A stretch of 64,000 nt of DNA from Anaerorhabdus sp036636695 (GTDB taxonomy: Bacteria; Bacillota_I; Bacilli_A; Erysipelotrichales; Erysipelotrichaceae). The position numbers were made by a program, and so were the translations under genes. Shown here piece by piece: positions 1 through 8,365 of this stretch; within the stretch, counting starts at the first letter, position 1; each line of letters opens with the position of its first letter. A model generated the notes under the pieces. The model worked only from the letters and a program-made list of their open reading frames with translations. It did no database searches and was not told the origin of the DNA. The stretch is from assembly GCF_036636695.1 (NCBI RefSeq), contig NZ_JAVWNW010000009.1; one strand, given 5' to 3'.

Positions 1-1134
1 ATTTAATAGCTCATTATGGCGAATAATCTTAATCTTATTCGTTTCTATACCTATACCAATACAATGTTCTTCATTATAAAACATTGTAATTCCTGCGACT
101 GTATCTTTAAGTACTGATAAATCACACTCTAACTCAAATGAATTCTTTGCAAGAGGAAATAATAATTTTTCAGAATTACCCATTGTATTTCCTTTTGCAT
201 ATAATCTAAATCCATTTTCAATAGTCTCCACTTTAGCTTGTTCTTTAAAGGAAACAAATTCATTTTGAAGTTGCATAAATGTTTTTTCTTTTCCTGCAAT
301 ACATTGATGAGTTCGATAGAACCATCCATGGTTATCCCATTCTATTTTTTCTATCAAACATTGACGGCCCCATAAGAATGCATCTTTTTGATAAGCATGA
401 TAAATACTATACCAGCCATCATCAGCTTCAAAGATAGTCGCATGTCCTTGACAATGCCAATCATCACTTCTATCTTTCGCAACAATTATTGGATTACATG
501 GTGAAAACTCCCAAGGACCTTCAACACTTTTGCTTCGTGCTGATAATACACGATGACCTGTTGCTGGCCCAGCAGTTCCACCTGTTGTAACAGTATAGTA
601 AATCATATCTTGATGCACCATGAGTTTTGGACTTTCAATAAAGTCCCCTTCAATATCTTCATCATTATCGACAACAAAATCTGGAAATACTTTTCTAAGT
701 GGTGATGTTCTTTTAAGACCATCTTCACTTAATTCGCACATCATCCCTTTACCCAAAAACAAATAATTTTTATTCTCATGTCTTAAAAAACCTGGATCTA
801 TGTACTCTTGAATATCCAGAGAAAGAGGAGTACTCCATGAAAACTTATTTATATCTTCACATGTGATTACCCAATTCTCATTTTCTGCATAGAAATAGAT
901 ACATAATTTATTATTAATTACTGCAAGTTCAGGTGCCCATACATCTCGATCAAATTCTTGTAAACAAGACCCCATAAACTCCCAATCTATTAAATCCTTT
1001 GAACGAAACATTGGAAGTGCTGGACGATATTTCATTGAAGAGAAAACAACATAATAATACGCTTCAACTTTTACAATTGATGGATCTGGATAGTCACCTT
1101 GAAAACATGCTTTATTATGATTTGATTGCACCAT
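1..1134 (-). CDS. Glycoside hydrolase family 43 (5' part; runs off the left edge)
   Basis: N-terminal 378 codons of a GH43 beta-propeller glycosidase, a family that cleaves xylosides or arabinosides. The frame is open from the ATG at 1134 to base 1, so the C-terminus is outside the window. The three GH43 acidic residues are visible: the base Asp17 in GDYPDPSIVK, Asp113 in EYIDPGF and the acid Glu167 in FIESPK. There is no signal peptide, so the enzyme probably acts in the cytoplasm on imported oligosaccharides. An in-frame TGA lies just upstream of the ATG, which fixes the start, and the gene overlaps the preceding permease by 20 bases. Position as last visible gene of the ABC operon suggests the transporter feeds this enzyme. 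The exact substrate cannot be read from sequence. Confidence 0.9.
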   Translation of the reverse strand, partial: MVQSNHNKACFQGDYPDPSIVKVEAYYYVVFSSMKYRPALPMFRSKDLIDWEFMGSCLQEFDRDVWAPELAVINNKLCIYFYAENENWVITCEDINKFSWSTPLSLDIQEYIDPGFLRHENKNYLFLGKGMMCELSEDGLKRTSPLRKVFPDFVVDNDEDIEGDFIESPKLMVHQDMIYYTVTTGGTAGPATGHRVLSARSKSVEGPWEFSPCNPIIVAKDRSDDWHCQGHATIFEADDGWYSIYHAYQKDAFLWGRQCLIEKIEWDNHGWFYRTHQCIAGKEKTFMQLQNEFVSFKEQAKVETIENGFRLYAKGNTMGNSEKLLFPLAKNSFELECDLSVLKDTVAGITMFYNEEHCIGIGIETNKIKIIRHNELLN

Positions 1135-1993
1135 CAGTCATACCTTTAATAATATGTTTTTGACCAAACAAGAAGACAATTAATACTGGTATGATTGCAA
1201 GTAATGTTGATGTTAAAATTAAATCCCATTGTTTTGTATAAGCCCCTGCAAAGTTAGATACTGCAAGTGGTAATGTTTGTATCGCATTTCCTTTACCTAA
1301 TATTAATAGTGGTAACAAGAAGTCATTCCAAATCCAAATACCATTTAAAATTACAACTGTTACTATGATTGGTTTTAACATAGGTAAAATAATATAAATA
1401 AATACTTGCCATTTAGATGCACCATCAATTTCAGCTGCTTGTTCAATTGTTACCGGAATACCTTTAATGAATCCAGATAACATGAAAACTGACATTGCCA
1501 TACCAAAACCTGTGTAAGCTAGTATCATTCCTGGATAAGAACGTAACAAGTTAAATCCCATTAATGGTAATGTCACATTTTGACTTAATGTTCTAAACCA
1601 AGAAACAAGTGGAAACATGATTACTTGGAAAGGTATAACCATTGCTGCTACGAACATTAAGTAAACAATTGTTGAAAACTTAGATTTATTTCTTGTGATT
1701 GACCATGCACACATCGAAGATATAATTGTGATTGTAACCAACGAACAAATCGTGATGACAACACTTGAAATAAAAGAACTACTATAATTAACTGCACGAT
1801 CAGATAATACGGCTTTAACATTTTGAAACAATAGACCCCAATTTTCTGGAATCGCTAATGGATCCAGAATAATTTGTCCATTACTTTTTGCGGCATTCAT
1901 AATTACAAGAAATAATGGAGATATAAAGATAATAAAGACGATAATTGCAAATATTTCTAGAAGCAACAAACCTATTTTTTTCTTGCTTATCAT
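1115..1993 (-). CDS. CUT1 sugar ABC transporter permease (MalG/AraQ type)
   Basis: Inner-membrane permease of 292 residues with about six hydrophobic helices. The EAA loop that docks the ATPase is at residues 184-205 (EQAAEIDGASKWQ, then LP), as in MalG-type permeases of the carbohydrate uptake transporter-1 family. Its start overlaps the end of the partner permease by 4 bases and its end overlaps the GH43 gene, so all three are probably cotranslated. No ATP-binding gene lies nearby; in Bacillota such importers commonly use a shared MsmX/MsmK ATPase, which is inferred here. Confidence 0.93.
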   Translation of the reverse strand: MISKKKIGLLLLEIFAIIVFIIFISPLFLVIMNAAKSNGQIILDPLAIPENWGLLFQNVKAVLSDRAVNYSSSFISSVVITICSLVTITIISSMCAWSITRNKSKFSTIVYLMFVAAMVIPFQVIMFPLVSWFRTLSQNVTLPLMGFNLLRSYPGMILAYTGFGMAMSVFMLSGFIKGIPVTIEQAAEIDGASKWQVFIYIILPMLKPIIVTVVILNGIWIWNDFLLPLLILGKGNAIQTLPLAVSNFAGAYTKQWDLILTSTLLAIIPVLIVFLFGQKHIIKGMTDGAIKS

Positions 1994-2919
1994 GATTCTA
2001 CCTCTTTCTTTCTTGTTATACTTGTTTGAATTAATGATATGACAACGAGTGCTATAAAGAATAATACGGCTTTAGCTTGTCCTTGTGCCATCATATTTTC
2101 TACAGACGCTGTATTAAAGATATTCATTGAAATAACTTCCGTTGCTTTAATTGCCTGTCCCATAAACATCGTTGATGGTCCACCACCTGTTAATGAAAGT
2201 ATTACATCATATTGTTTAAATGAATTGGTCAACGTCAAGAATAAGGTAATTGTGAATGCTGGCATAATCATTGGAATAGTAATTTTCTTAAGTCTTTGCC
2301 ATGCACTTGCACCATCTAATTTACTAGCCTCAATCAATTCTGTTGGAACGTTTTGTAAAGCTGTATAGTAAATCATCATAATGTATCCTGCATATTGCCA
2401 TGAAGAAGTCATAACTAAAGCAATGATTGCTAGTTTAGGATCTGACAAGAAGAATTTATTTGCTAAAAAGCTTATATTTGCCATCTCACCAAAACTAATA
2501 AATACATTATTAAAGATGAATTGCCAAATATAACCTAATACGATACCCCCAATTAAGTTTGGCACAAAGAATCCTGTACGGTATAAATTACGTCCTTTTA
2601 CTTTAGATGAAACTAAAAGTGCAAGACTAAACGAAATTACATTAACCACTACGAAATTCAAAAGTCCAAAGACTATTGTAATCATGATTGAATATTGGAA
2701 TCTTGTGTTTGTAACACTATCAATATAGTTTTTAAATCCTACAAAATCCAATGTACTTTGAGTAATCCCTGTCCAGTTTGTGAAAGAGTAATACACCCCT
2801 AGACAAAACGGTACAGCGATAACAATCAAGAAAGCCAAAATTGCGGGTGTTGCAAAAAGTGTATAAAAGATTTTATCTTTTCTCTTCTTTTTCAACATTC
2901 CTGTTTTATTACGTTTCAC
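1990..2919 (-). CDS. CUT1 sugar ABC transporter permease (MalF/UgpA type)
   Basis: Permease of 309 residues with a basic N-terminal tail (residues 1-16, rich in Lys and Arg) followed by six hydrophobic segments. The EAA loop lies at about residues 197-217 (EASKLDGASAWQRL, then IP). It pairs with the MalG-type permease directly downstream, overlapping it by 4 bases. A strong hairpin separates it from the substrate-binding lipoprotein upstream, so permease expression may be lower than that of the binding protein. Confidence 0.93.
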   Translation of the reverse strand: MKRNKTGMLKKKRKDKIFYTLFATPAILAFLIVIAVPFCLGVYYSFTNWTGITQSTLDFVGFKNYIDSVTNTRFQYSIMITIVFGLLNFVVVNVISFSLALLVSSKVKGRNLYRTGFFVPNLIGGIVLGYIWQFIFNNVFISFGEMANISFLANKFFLSDPKLAIIALVMTSSWQYAGYIMMIYYTALQNVPTELIEASKLDGASAWQRLKKITIPMIMPAFTITLFLTLTNSFKQYDVILSLTGGGPSTMFMGQAIKATEVISMNIFNTASVENMMAQGQAKAVLFFIALVVISLIQTSITRKKEVES

Positions 2920-2945
2920 GTTAAATCCCCTTTCTGATTTTATAA

Positions 2946-2971
2946 AAGCAGACAGTTTGATCTGTCTGCTT
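2946..2971 (-). terminator. Intercistronic hairpin between binding protein and permease
   Basis: Perfect 10-base inverted repeat (arms 2946-2955 and 2962-2971, AAGCAGACAG and its complement, 6-base loop). On the minus strand it is followed by TTTTAT. It sits inside the operon after the lipoprotein stop. It could be a partial terminator or an mRNA 3'-end stabiliser that keeps the binding protein in excess over the permeases. Confidence 0.75.
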
Positions 2972-2987
2972 AATTGTTTCTGTCGAA

Positions 2988-4277
2988 TTATTTAGCTAAA
3001 GTTCCAATTGCTTCAGTAAATAATTTTTCAAATTGAGCTTGATCAATTTGTCCTAATGCTAGTTGGTTATAGATAGGACCAAGCGTATTCATATTAAATC
3101 CATCAGGTGTAGAATATTGATTTGAGAATGAATATGCAGGTTTTCCATCAGCAACCCATTTAGCTAAGAATGAAGCAAGTGGTGTAGCAGGAGTATAAGC
3201 ATTGTTTTTGAATGCAGGAACTAAGTTAATTTCATTAACAATTAATGCTTGTCCAGCATCACTGCTAGAAAGATCATTCAAGAATTTTTTAGCAAGATCA
3301 ATGTTTTTAGAATCTTTGTTGATGCAGTAATAAGAAGGTGCACCAATAAATAATCCTTCTGAAGGTGTATTACCTAAACTTGCATAAGGTGCGAATCCCA
3401 TTTCAAATTCTCCGCCGCCTTCTTTAATATTTTGTTCAGCCCAGCTTCCTTGGTGTAAGAATGCATATTTACCAGCACCAAAGGCAATCATTTGTTCACT
3501 TGTGTTACCAACTGTTAACATTTTTTCATCTGTATAATCGAAGATTAATTTAACCCAGTTTGCATAATCAGTTAATCTAGCTGGATCAACTTGTCCTGCT
3601 AATACTTGGTCAATCACTGTTGTATCAGATGGATCAAGACCTGCAGATAAGTAAGCTGCAAAGTCATGGTTACCAGTAACCCAGTAAGCACCATCTGCTG
3701 CTGTCATAGAAACAACTCCAGTTAAACCTAATTCATCTTTCATACTGTCAATCTTTTCAAATGCTGCTTTATAAGCATCATAAGTAGTTAATGTAGCAGG
3801 ATCAATTCCAGCTTTGTCTAGGATGTCTTTATTATATGCTAAGCCCCATCCTTCTACTGCAACTGGATAACCATAAACTGTACCTTCTTTTTCGAATGCA
3901 TAGTCTGTGTTTTGAACCCAAGCTTCATCTGTTAAAGGTGCCATGATATCTTTATATAATTGATATCCACTTTCACCTTCAATAATGAAGATATCTGGAG
4001 TTTCACCAGCATTAATGTCAGCTTTCATACCAGCTCCATAGTCACATTCACCTGTACAAGTTTTTACTGTAACTTTAGCGTTGTTTTCAGCTCCCCATTT
4101 GTCTGCATAAGCTTGTAATGGAGTAGTAACCTCAGCCTTATTTTGATAAATAACTAAGTTTGCTGTTGCTCCTCCTTTTTCACCTTCAGTATTACCTGTA
4201 GTTCCACCGTTGTTGCTACAACCAACTAAGCTTGTTATAAGTAGTCCTGAAAGAATTAATGTAAGAAATTTTTTCAT
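2988..4277 (-). CDS. Sugar ABC transporter substrate-binding lipoprotein
   Basis: Extracellular solute-binding protein of 429 residues, the ligand-capturing part of the CUT1 importer encoded downstream. A lipoprotein signal peptide is clear: MKKFL, a hydrophobic stretch, then lipobox SLVGC with Cys20 as the lipidated residue, followed by a Gly/Asn/Thr-rich linker. The rest has the length and layout of family-1 (MalE-like) binding proteins. It is the first gene of the operon and lies directly behind a pair of cre/LacI-type operators (4314-4350). Ligand unknown; the GH43 gene at the operon end points to a xylo- or arabino-oligosaccharide. Confidence 0.92.
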   Translation of the reverse strand: MKKFLTLILSGLLITSLVGCSNNGGTTGNTEGEKGGATANLVIYQNKAEVTTPLQAYADKWGAENNAKVTVKTCTGECDYGAGMKADINAGETPDIFIIEGESGYQLYKDIMAPLTDEAWVQNTDYAFEKEGTVYGYPVAVEGWGLAYNKDILDKAGIDPATLTTYDAYKAAFEKIDSMKDELGLTGVVSMTAADGAYWVTGNHDFAAYLSAGLDPSDTTVIDQVLAGQVDPARLTDYANWVKLIFDYTDEKMLTVGNTSEQMIAFGAGKYAFLHQGSWAEQNIKEGGGEFEMGFAPYASLGNTPSEGLFIGAPSYYCINKDSKNIDLAKKFLNDLSSSDAGQALIVNEINLVPAFKNNAYTPATPLASFLAKWVADGKPAYSFSNQYSTPDGFNMNTLGPIYNQLALGQIDQAQFEKLFTEAIGTLAK

Positions 4278-4313
4278 TTAATTTCTTCCCTCCTTTTATG
4301 GTTCTAGCATATA

Positions 4314-4350
4314 AGAAAACGTTTTCTATGTCAAGTGAAAACGCTTTCCT
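4314..4350. promoter_or_regulatory. Twin cre/LacI-type operators
   Basis: A perfect 14-base palindrome AGAAAACGTTTTCT (4314-4327) and a second near-match GTGAAAACGCTTTCC (4335-4349). The CG centres are 22 bases apart, about two helical turns. Both fit the core shared by CcpA cre sites and LacI-family operators. They lie just upstream of the binding-protein gene that starts at 4277, so they likely control the GH43 ABC operon. Which regulator binds is not decided by the sequence. Confidence 0.7.
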
Positions 4351-4354
4351 TTTT

Positions 4355-5128
4355 TCAAATTATTTCTATAATTTCCTTATCTTCTGTAATCTTAATCGCT
4401 ATGTTATAGCTCGATAATCTGCTTAAAATCCTTTGTTTATCGGCTAAAATGTCATTACCGCAGTGAATATAATACATCTTATCTACCTTATATTTATTCG
4501 CTAAAACCATATCTACGATAACATTTGCGTTAAAATGCCCCGTTTCGCACATTAAAATGTCACAACCGTCTCTTAAGAATGATATTAAATCATCATAAGA
4601 ATCTACATCTCCTGAGTAAATTATTACTTTATTTTCAGCTGTTATTCTAAATGAATAAGATGTCCAGGGCTCCTCTTTTTGCATATGATAATTATGGTTT
4701 GCCTCAACTTTTATATTTTCATCTTGATAGATAATTCCATCCTGAATGAGTGACGCATTCATTTTATATCCTAATTTGAATCCTCCCTCAGTTTCTTGTA
4801 GCATCATCATCAAACCATCCCAACTTCTTTGATTTGGATAGTACACATCCAGTTGGCTTGCAATAGGAAAACCTTTTCCTATCAATGTGTTTTTACGAAT
4901 ATTCCACAATAAATTACCAAGTCCACCCACATGATCCATATGGGAATGACTAATAAAAATTGCTTTTACCTTCAGCAAATCTACTCCCATCATTGATGCT
5001 GTATACGAACAACCTTCTCCCGCATCAAACCAATAAAACTGATTATTTATTTCTAATGCAAAAGATACATGTTTTCTTTCTTTTATTGGTTCCGTTCCAG
5101 CCCCAGTTCCAAAACAGTATAATTTCAC
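4355..5128 (-). CDS. Metallo-beta-lactamase fold hydrolase (RNase Z/phosphodiesterase-like)
   Basis: Soluble protein of about 257 residues with the metallo-beta-lactamase metal site HSHMDHVGG (HxHxDH). Further ligand candidates are TGHFNAN and SGDVDSYDD (a central Asp), with HCG near the C-terminus. The shape matches the ribonuclease Z/arylsulfatase-like branch, whose members hydrolyse phosphodiester or sulfate ester bonds; the substrate is unknown. I place the start at the GTG at 5128 because a G-rich Shine-Dalgarno (GGGGGGATTT) lies 7 bases ahead. The in-frame TTG at 5141-5143 would sit on or upstream of that site. A terminator separates it from the membrane protein gene upstream. Confidence 0.85.
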   Translation of the reverse strand: MKLYCFGTGAGTEPIKERKHVSFALEINNQFYWFDAGEGCSYTASMMGVDLLKVKAIFISHSHMDHVGGLGNLLWNIRKNTLIGKGFPIASQLDVYYPNQRSWDGLMMMLQETEGGFKLGYKMNASLIQDGIIYQDENIKVEANHNYHMQKEEPWTSYSFRITAENKVIIYSGDVDSYDDLISFLRDGCDILMCETGHFNANVIVDMVLANKYKVDKMYYIHCGNDILADKQRILSRLSSYNIAIKITEDKEIIEII

Positions 5129-5173
5129 TCTAAATCCCCCCAACTCTATTTAATTAAATATGTTTCCCACATA

Positions 5174-5205
5174 AAAAGCAATTGGAAATTAATTCAATTG
5201 CTTTT
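5174..5205 (-). terminator. Rho-independent terminator
   Basis: Perfect 11-base inverted repeat (arms 5174-5184 and 5195-5205, 10-base loop) with a T run on the minus strand. It lies downstream of the small membrane protein gene and probably ends the GH4 operon. A weaker 6-base repeat (5217-5222 with 5232-5237) lies beside it. Confidence 0.75.
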
Positions 5206-5260
5206 ACAATTATTGACATCGTTTATTAGTTACGATGCCATTTTTATATTTTACTTTTTG

Positions 5261-5479
5261 TTAGAATTTCCAATTTCCTGTTTCAATTGCCAATTTAAAG
5301 TCCATGTAATCAATCCCCATGAGTGTTGCAATTAAAACTAAAATGAACAAAATACCTGCGAAAATTGGTTGTGACAAACGTCTATCCGCTCTTTCACCTT
5401 TGCTTATGCTATACAGGCAACCAAGAAAATATATTCCTGTAGTCGCAAGCAATACATAGTTTAATGTCATCCCTGTCAT
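5261..5479 (-). CDS. Small two-helix membrane protein
   Basis: 72-residue protein with two hydrophobic segments (about residues 4-24 and 38-56) joined by a charged loop (KGERADRRLS). I do not recognise the family. A G-rich Shine-Dalgarno (AAAGGGGATAAGGG) precedes the ATG, and the gene lies between the amidohydrolase and a terminator, so it reads as the last gene of the GH4/ABC operon. It could be a transporter accessory or an enzyme partner; nothing in the sequence decides. Confidence 0.6.
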   Translation of the reverse strand: MTGMTLNYVLLATTGIYFLGCLYSISKGERADRRLSQPIFAGILFILVLIATLMGIDYMDFKLAIETGNWKF

Positions 5480-5553
5480 TCCCTTATCCCCTTTCTCAAA
5501 AGTAATTCATCTACGAATTAACCTTCTATTTAAAGACAAGGAAAACAGAAACT

Positions 5554-6612
5554 TCAGAAAACATTTTTTAAATCCAACTTCAATAATTTAATTGCATTCT
5601 GACTATATATCTTCTTCAATACCTTATTAGGAAGTGATATTCCATAAATGTACCATCGTCCTTGTCCAGGATAATCCTTTTCATCGTGATGGTAGAAACA
5701 TTCATCAAATGTTTCTAAGAAACGAAATGCAATTAAATACTCACTATAACTTAATGGTGTACTATCTGTTCCAAACAGAATACGATCTTGATATTTGATG
5801 TAAAACTTTCTCGCAGAATAAGGAACTCTTCCTAATTCTGAAAACCTTGCAGCAGTATCAATATACATATTAGGATACTTATCCAATTGTTTCCCTACAT
5901 AATCAAGATTTTCTGCATAGGAACCAAAATGTGCAATAATGAATTTCGTTTTTTTATTATTACGAATCATATTTTCTTGCATTACTAATAGTTCTTCAAA
6001 ACTCATCAAACCTTCTTTACAAAATGACCAACTTGGATTTTGCTTTAGTTCTTCATATCTTTCGTTATTTTCATCAACTGGCTTAAAGAATGCTGTTGGA
6101 TCAGCAATATGAATCAAAATAGGCAAATTCAATTTAGCAGCTAATTTGTATATGAATTTCATTCTAGGATCATCTGTGCGAATATAGTTACCTTTCTCGT
6201 CTTTATATTCAAGAGATATAACTTTCCACATTTTAATTCCTTTAGCACCTTTGTGAAATGATGAAAGAATATGTTCCGTTGTTTCTTTCTCAAACTCCGG
6301 TGTTCCAAATTTAGAAAAATCTATCCAAATGAATGTTGAAATGGAATCTCGATAGTCTGACACTTTCTTCATCATATTATCAAAGTCTTTTCCATAACAA
6401 CCATCTAAATTGACAACATGTTCAACATTTAAATCATTTAATTTCGTTATATGACTTTTAGTATCATACAAATCTTTATACTTTTTACCCATTACTAATT
6501 TTCCCATATGCGTATGAATATCGATCACTGGAAATTTAGCTTTTGTTATTTTTGTTTCTGCTCTAACACATTCTAATTGCGGTCTATAATCTTCTAAAAG
6601 CATTTTCTTCAT
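5554..6612 (-). CDS. Amidohydrolase-superfamily (Amidohydro_2) metal hydrolase
   Basis: 352-residue TIM-barrel metal-dependent hydrolase or decarboxylase of the Amidohydro_2 group. Visible motifs are the N-terminal metal-binding HxH (VIDIHTHMGK), a mid-protein His (ILIHIADP), a later His (FIIAHFGS) and the C-terminal Asp motif FGTDSTP. The family includes gamma-resorcylate decarboxylases, lactonases and amidases; the substrate here is unknown. The ATG overlaps the TAA of the upstream permease by one base, so it is coupled to the sugar importer. Lactone hydrolysis of a sugar acid would fit the context, but that is inference. Confidence 0.85.
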   Translation of the reverse strand: MKKMLLEDYRPQLECVRAETKITKAKFPVIDIHTHMGKLVMGKKYKDLYDTKSHITKLNDLNVEHVVNLDGCYGKDFDNMMKKVSDYRDSISTFIWIDFSKFGTPEFEKETTEHILSSFHKGAKGIKMWKVISLEYKDEKGNYIRTDDPRMKFIYKLAAKLNLPILIHIADPTAFFKPVDENNERYEELKQNPSWSFCKEGLMSFEELLVMQENMIRNNKKTKFIIAHFGSYAENLDYVGKQLDKYPNMYIDTAARFSELGRVPYSARKFYIKYQDRILFGTDSTPLSYSEYLIAFRFLETFDECFYHHDEKDYPGQGRWYIYGISLPNKVLKKIYSQNAIKLLKLDLKNVF

Positions 6613-7445
6613 TATTTCATACCTGATAAAGTTATTCCTTTAATAAATTGTTTTTGGAAACAAAGGAATACAAGTGTTACAGGAACCATGATTAATGCTG
6701 AGGCTGCCATTGTAGCTGCAAGATCAGCCATATGTTGTGTTGCAAAGTAAGATAGTGCCAATGGCAATGTCATCTTTTTAACTTCATTCAACATAATTAA
6801 TGGATTCAAGTAATCATTCCAATAATTCAAGAATGTGAAGATTGTAAGAGCACCTAATGCCGGTCTAATTAATGGAATTATAATTGTAAAAAAGATTCTT
6901 ATATCAGAAGCACCTTCAATTTTTGCACTTTCAATGAGTGATGCTGGAATTTCATCGCAAAATTGTTTGCACAAGAAAATCCCAAATGCATTAATGAACG
7001 ATGGAAAAATCAAAGCGCCTGCCGTATTATATAAACCTAAAAAATTAATTAACATGAATGATGGAATCATCGTTGTTTGAGATGGTACCATCATCGTCGC
7101 AAGAATCAATGCAAATAGTGTTTTCTTAAATCTAAATTTAAATTTAGAAAATACATAGCCAATCATTGAACTTGTAAATAAGATTACTATTGTATTTGTT
7201 ATCGTGATGAAACAACTATTTTGTAGCCATGTGAAAAATGGTGATTTTGTTAATACCTTGATATAACTATCTATTGTAAATTTCACAGGCAACAAGTTTG
7301 TTGGATTCACAAGAATTTCTTTTGTAGTCTTAAATGAATTAGATAGCATCCAAAAATATGGCATAACGATAAAGATCGAAATCAGAACCAAAAGTATAAC
7401 AATTACAATTTTAAATGTACTTATTTTCTTTTTACCTATCTTCAT
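6612..7445 (-). CDS. CUT1 sugar ABC transporter permease (MalG type)
   Basis: 277-residue permease with a basic start (MKIGKKKIS), about six membrane helices and an EAA loop (ESAKIEGASDIR, then IIP) near residue 175. It is the MalG-like partner of the permease directly upstream, with 1 base between them. The downstream amidohydrolase start overlaps its stop. With the lipoprotein at 8366-9652 it forms a second complete import channel for sugars, again lacking a local ATPase. Confidence 0.92.
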   Translation of the reverse strand: MKIGKKKISTFKIVIVILLVLISIFIVMPYFWMLSNSFKTTKEILVNPTNLLPVKFTIDSYIKVLTKSPFFTWLQNSCFITITNTIVILFTSSMIGYVFSKFKFRFKKTLFALILATMMVPSQTTMIPSFMLINFLGLYNTAGALIFPSFINAFGIFLCKQFCDEIPASLIESAKIEGASDIRIFFTIIIPLIRPALGALTIFTFLNYWNDYLNPLIMLNEVKKMTLPLALSYFATQHMADLAATMAASALIMVPVTLVFLCFQKQFIKGITLSGMK

Positions 7446-7446
7446 A

Positions 7447-8322
7447 TTAATACTCCCAATCCACTTTTGTTACACGTTGTTGGATAAGTGTCACAATCAT
7501 AATTATCAAAAAGAGAACCATCGCTATTGCAGATGCATATCCCATGTCTTTCATTTCAAAGGCAACTTTATAAATATAACTTGTAAGAACTAACCCCGAA
7601 TTTTGCGGACCATTTTTTAATACCATAATTGAGAACTGTGCAAACATTTGGAAATGCGAAATTAATGTCATAATTGTTACGAAAATAAATGTTCTTCCCA
7701 ACAATGGAAGTGTAATATCTTTGAATCGTTTCCACTCTCCAGCACCATCAATTTTTGAAGCTTCATAAAACTCTTCTGGAATTCCATCCATACCCGCAGT
7801 AAATAGTATGATGTTGTATCCTATATCTGCCCATAATGTAAACAGAATCATTGACCACATGAGCACATTGGGATCTCCCAACCAGTTAATTGAATTAATT
7901 CCTAAGCCATTCAAGATCATATTCGCTAAACCAGAACTTGTTGGAAAAATACTTTTTCCCCAAACAACGGCAGCAGCAGAAAGTGGCGCAACACACGGCA
8001 AGAAGAAAATTACTCGAAATAAACTTCTCGTTTTATTTGACTTCATCATACTTATAAATTTAGCTAATGCTAATGATATTACAATATTTAAAATCACGGT
8101 AACAAATACAAAGAACAAAGTATTTGTAAGTGCCTTCATAAACACTTTATCTGATAATAATCGTGTAAAATTATCAAGTCCAACAAATGGATTCACATCA
8201 TTTAACGGATTATACTCAAAGAGTGATATCCCAAATCCACCTATTATCGGAAGGATAACGAATATTGATAAATGAATAAATGCTGGCACCAATACTAAAG
8301 CCACAAACTTTTTATTTTTCAT
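7447..8322 (-). CDS. CUT1 sugar ABC transporter permease (MalF type)
   Basis: 291-residue permease with six predicted helices. The EAA loop EASKIDGAGEWKRF followed by LPLLGR lies near residue 190. It works with the MalG-type permease that follows 1 base later. The lipoprotein gene is 43 bases upstream, with a hairpin in the gap. Similarity to lactose/arabinose-type permeases is general only, so the ligand is not assigned. Confidence 0.92.
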   Translation of the reverse strand: MKNKKFVALVLVPAFIHLSIFVILPIIGGFGISLFEYNPLNDVNPFVGLDNFTRLLSDKVFMKALTNTLFFVFVTVILNIVISLALAKFISMMKSNKTRSLFRVIFFLPCVAPLSAAAVVWGKSIFPTSSGLANMILNGLGINSINWLGDPNVLMWSMILFTLWADIGYNIILFTAGMDGIPEEFYEASKIDGAGEWKRFKDITLPLLGRTFIFVTIMTLISHFQMFAQFSIMVLKNGPQNSGLVLTSYIYKVAFEMKDMGYASAIAMVLFLIIMIVTLIQQRVTKVDWEY

Positions 8323-8342
8323 TTCTTCCTCCCTTTATTCAA

Positions 8343-8364
8343 AGGGATAGAATAATCTATCCCT
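8343..8364 (-). terminator. Intercistronic hairpin after binding-protein gene
   Basis: Perfect 9-base inverted repeat (8343-8351 and 8356-8364, AGGGATAGA and complement, loop ATAA) between the binding-protein stop and the first permease. The U tract after it is poor (TTTG), so mRNA stabilisation or partial termination is more likely than full termination. It is placed exactly as the hairpin at 2946-2971 is in the other ABC operon. Confidence 0.6.
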
Positions 8365-8365
8365 A

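Noticed and set aside
129..329. Minus-strand open frame of 66 codons
   Set aside because: It is an alternate frame inside the GH43 gene, whose true frame is open from 1134 to the left edge.
7808..8275. Plus-strand open frame of 155 codons
   Set aside because: Antisense to a clear CUT1 permease; no ribosome site and no recognisable protein.
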